Shown piece by piece: positions 63,080-64,000 of a stretch of 64,000 nucleotides of DNA; the first letter of the stretch is position 1; each line of letters opens with the position of its first letter. The position numbers were made by a program, and so were the translations under genes. The stretch lies in contig BCLD01000003.1 in assembly GCA_001600875.1 (NCBI GenBank), positions 1 to 64,000 on the forward strand, given 5' to 3'. This DNA is from Solicoccozyma terricola (lineage: Eukaryota; Basidiomycota; Tremellomycetes; Filobasidiales; Piskurozymaceae). Below the pieces are notes generated by a model that had not been told where the DNA came from, made no database searches, and saw only the letters and a list, made by a program, of their open reading frames with translations.

Positions 63080-64000
63080 TGCAGTATGTCCTATTCAGTT
63101 TTCTTCTTCTTTTCCTCGTTTCGAAAACCAAAGAGAAAAAAAAAAGTTGCTCCACTCCTCCAGCACCGCGATCCTCTATCTACCTTGCGGCAGCCTGCAT
63201 GCATTTGTCCACAGGATAGGCTCCACGCTCGCACTTCCTCACACCACGTCTCGAATCCGGTATGTGAAACACAGGTGACGCAGAGACCATCAATTGGCCG
63301 CGGATCCAAGAAGAGGACTGGCATGTTGTTCCTGGCTGACCTGCTTCCATTCAACTGATAAGCAGCTCTGCTTCCGGACGATCCACCAAATGACGCGCTG
63401 TGTGGATGCCGATGCTAATTGTGGATCAAAGCGGATCGGAAACAGACAAGCAAAGCCACGAGATACAGATCATTCACATGCGCAAGAGCGGTGTGCGGTA
63501 CCTTCATATCGACGGCGTATCTCGGGGAATTTTCTGGCGAAGGTACAGAAATTCAAGCCACCGTAATTTACGCTGTTTTATTTGGGGGACAGAAGCCTTC
63601 TCGCTTCATATAGGAGGAGACGCTCAACCGTTGGCAACACAGGCGCGGAAGTATGAATGACCTACCGGCGAGTTGAGCCAGACAAATATATTCCTTCCCA
63701 CGGCTGCTGAAGTCGTTTGATTCCCCGAAACATTGCGAGATACGAGACATTGCGCGATACCGGGTTCACTTGTCCGTGTGACCACACTTTACCACTTGTA
63801 GGAGACAAGTGACTCCATATTGAGAGTATTCAAGACCATCAAAGCGCTGCAGTCAACAAGTGCGGGTGGAAGCAAAGGCCAACTTTAGAGCATCCGACGA
63901 ACGTCCATGGGATGAGCTCATCTGATTACGCCGGCAGCATCCGTTGCGAATTTTTCACAGTGTCTCGCCTCATCCTTGGAGATTGACCAACACACCACGC
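63080..64000. other. Unassigned right end
   Basis: The frames 63294-63660 + and 63091-63354 - overlap. The plus strand around 63450 (HEIQIIHMRKSGVRYLHIDG) may be an exon. I see nothing recognisable. Confidence 0.3.

Overview
This window looks like nuclear DNA of a fungus, probably a basidiomycete. Genes are broken by many short GT...AG introns (about 45 to 130 nt) with CTNAC-type branch sites. The recognisable families are fungal: exo-beta-1,3-glucanase, a Fet3/laccase-type multicopper oxidase, a NACHT/WD40-type NLR, and Ty1/copia retroelements. Short (TTAGGG/TTAGGGG)-like tracts lie inside the window. Coding density is low and most of the sequence is transposon debris, so a subtelomeric or centromere-proximal compartment is likely (inference).

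Layout. 0-3 kb: copia gag/integrase and RNase H remnants on the minus strand. 3-7 kb: an alanine-rich gene with a second copy at 35.6 kb, then a multi-exon Ser/Thr/Pro-rich gene. 7-14.5 kb: repeats, a mitochondrial nad5 insert, a tRNA relic lacking its anticodon arm, and copper-binding HMA domain remnants. 14.5-16.3 kb: a copia integrase broken by an insertion and by an LTR piece. 16.3-18.7 kb: CHAT and patatin domains on the minus strand that can be spliced in frame into one gene. 19-22.4 kb: a small gene, a solo LTR carrying a nested second LTR, a duplicated CHAT block next to copia reverse transcriptase, and copia RNase H. 22.8-27.8 kb: the best-preserved genes, a GH5 glucanase (+) and a multicopper oxidase (-), tail to tail. 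28.4-36 kb: a graveyard of sugar metabolism, with MFS sugar transporter, GH43, GH1 and GH35 remnants and a thioredoxin-like remnant. 37-41.3 kb: an NLR lacking its front end, a SIR2-like effector domain with a frameshift, and a copia gag-integrase remnant. 41.8-45 kb: a clean three-exon gene and a 335-aa membrane-protein ORF next to telomere-like repeats. 45-50.5 kb: gag/LTR pieces and the front half of a GH1 gene. 50.5-53.6 kb: an NLR-neighbourhood-type gene and a chimeric mitochondrial insert (cox2 inside nad4). 54-61 kb: a GTAGTG-rich non-autonomous element, a two-exon membrane protein, copia and DUF4188-like remnants, and a Ser/Gly-rich gene. 61-64 kb: an LTR, a small membrane protein and unassigned sequence.

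Two themes stand out. First, domains known as effectors of fungal and bacterial immune receptors (CHAT, patatin, SIR2-like, NACHT-associated/WD40) sit within about 25 kb of each other among transposons. Second, several families of short dispersed repeats, including a 19-bp palindromic core found at eight sites, link distant parts of the window. All splicing calls are by eye, and every family assignment is from recognised motifs, not from a database search.
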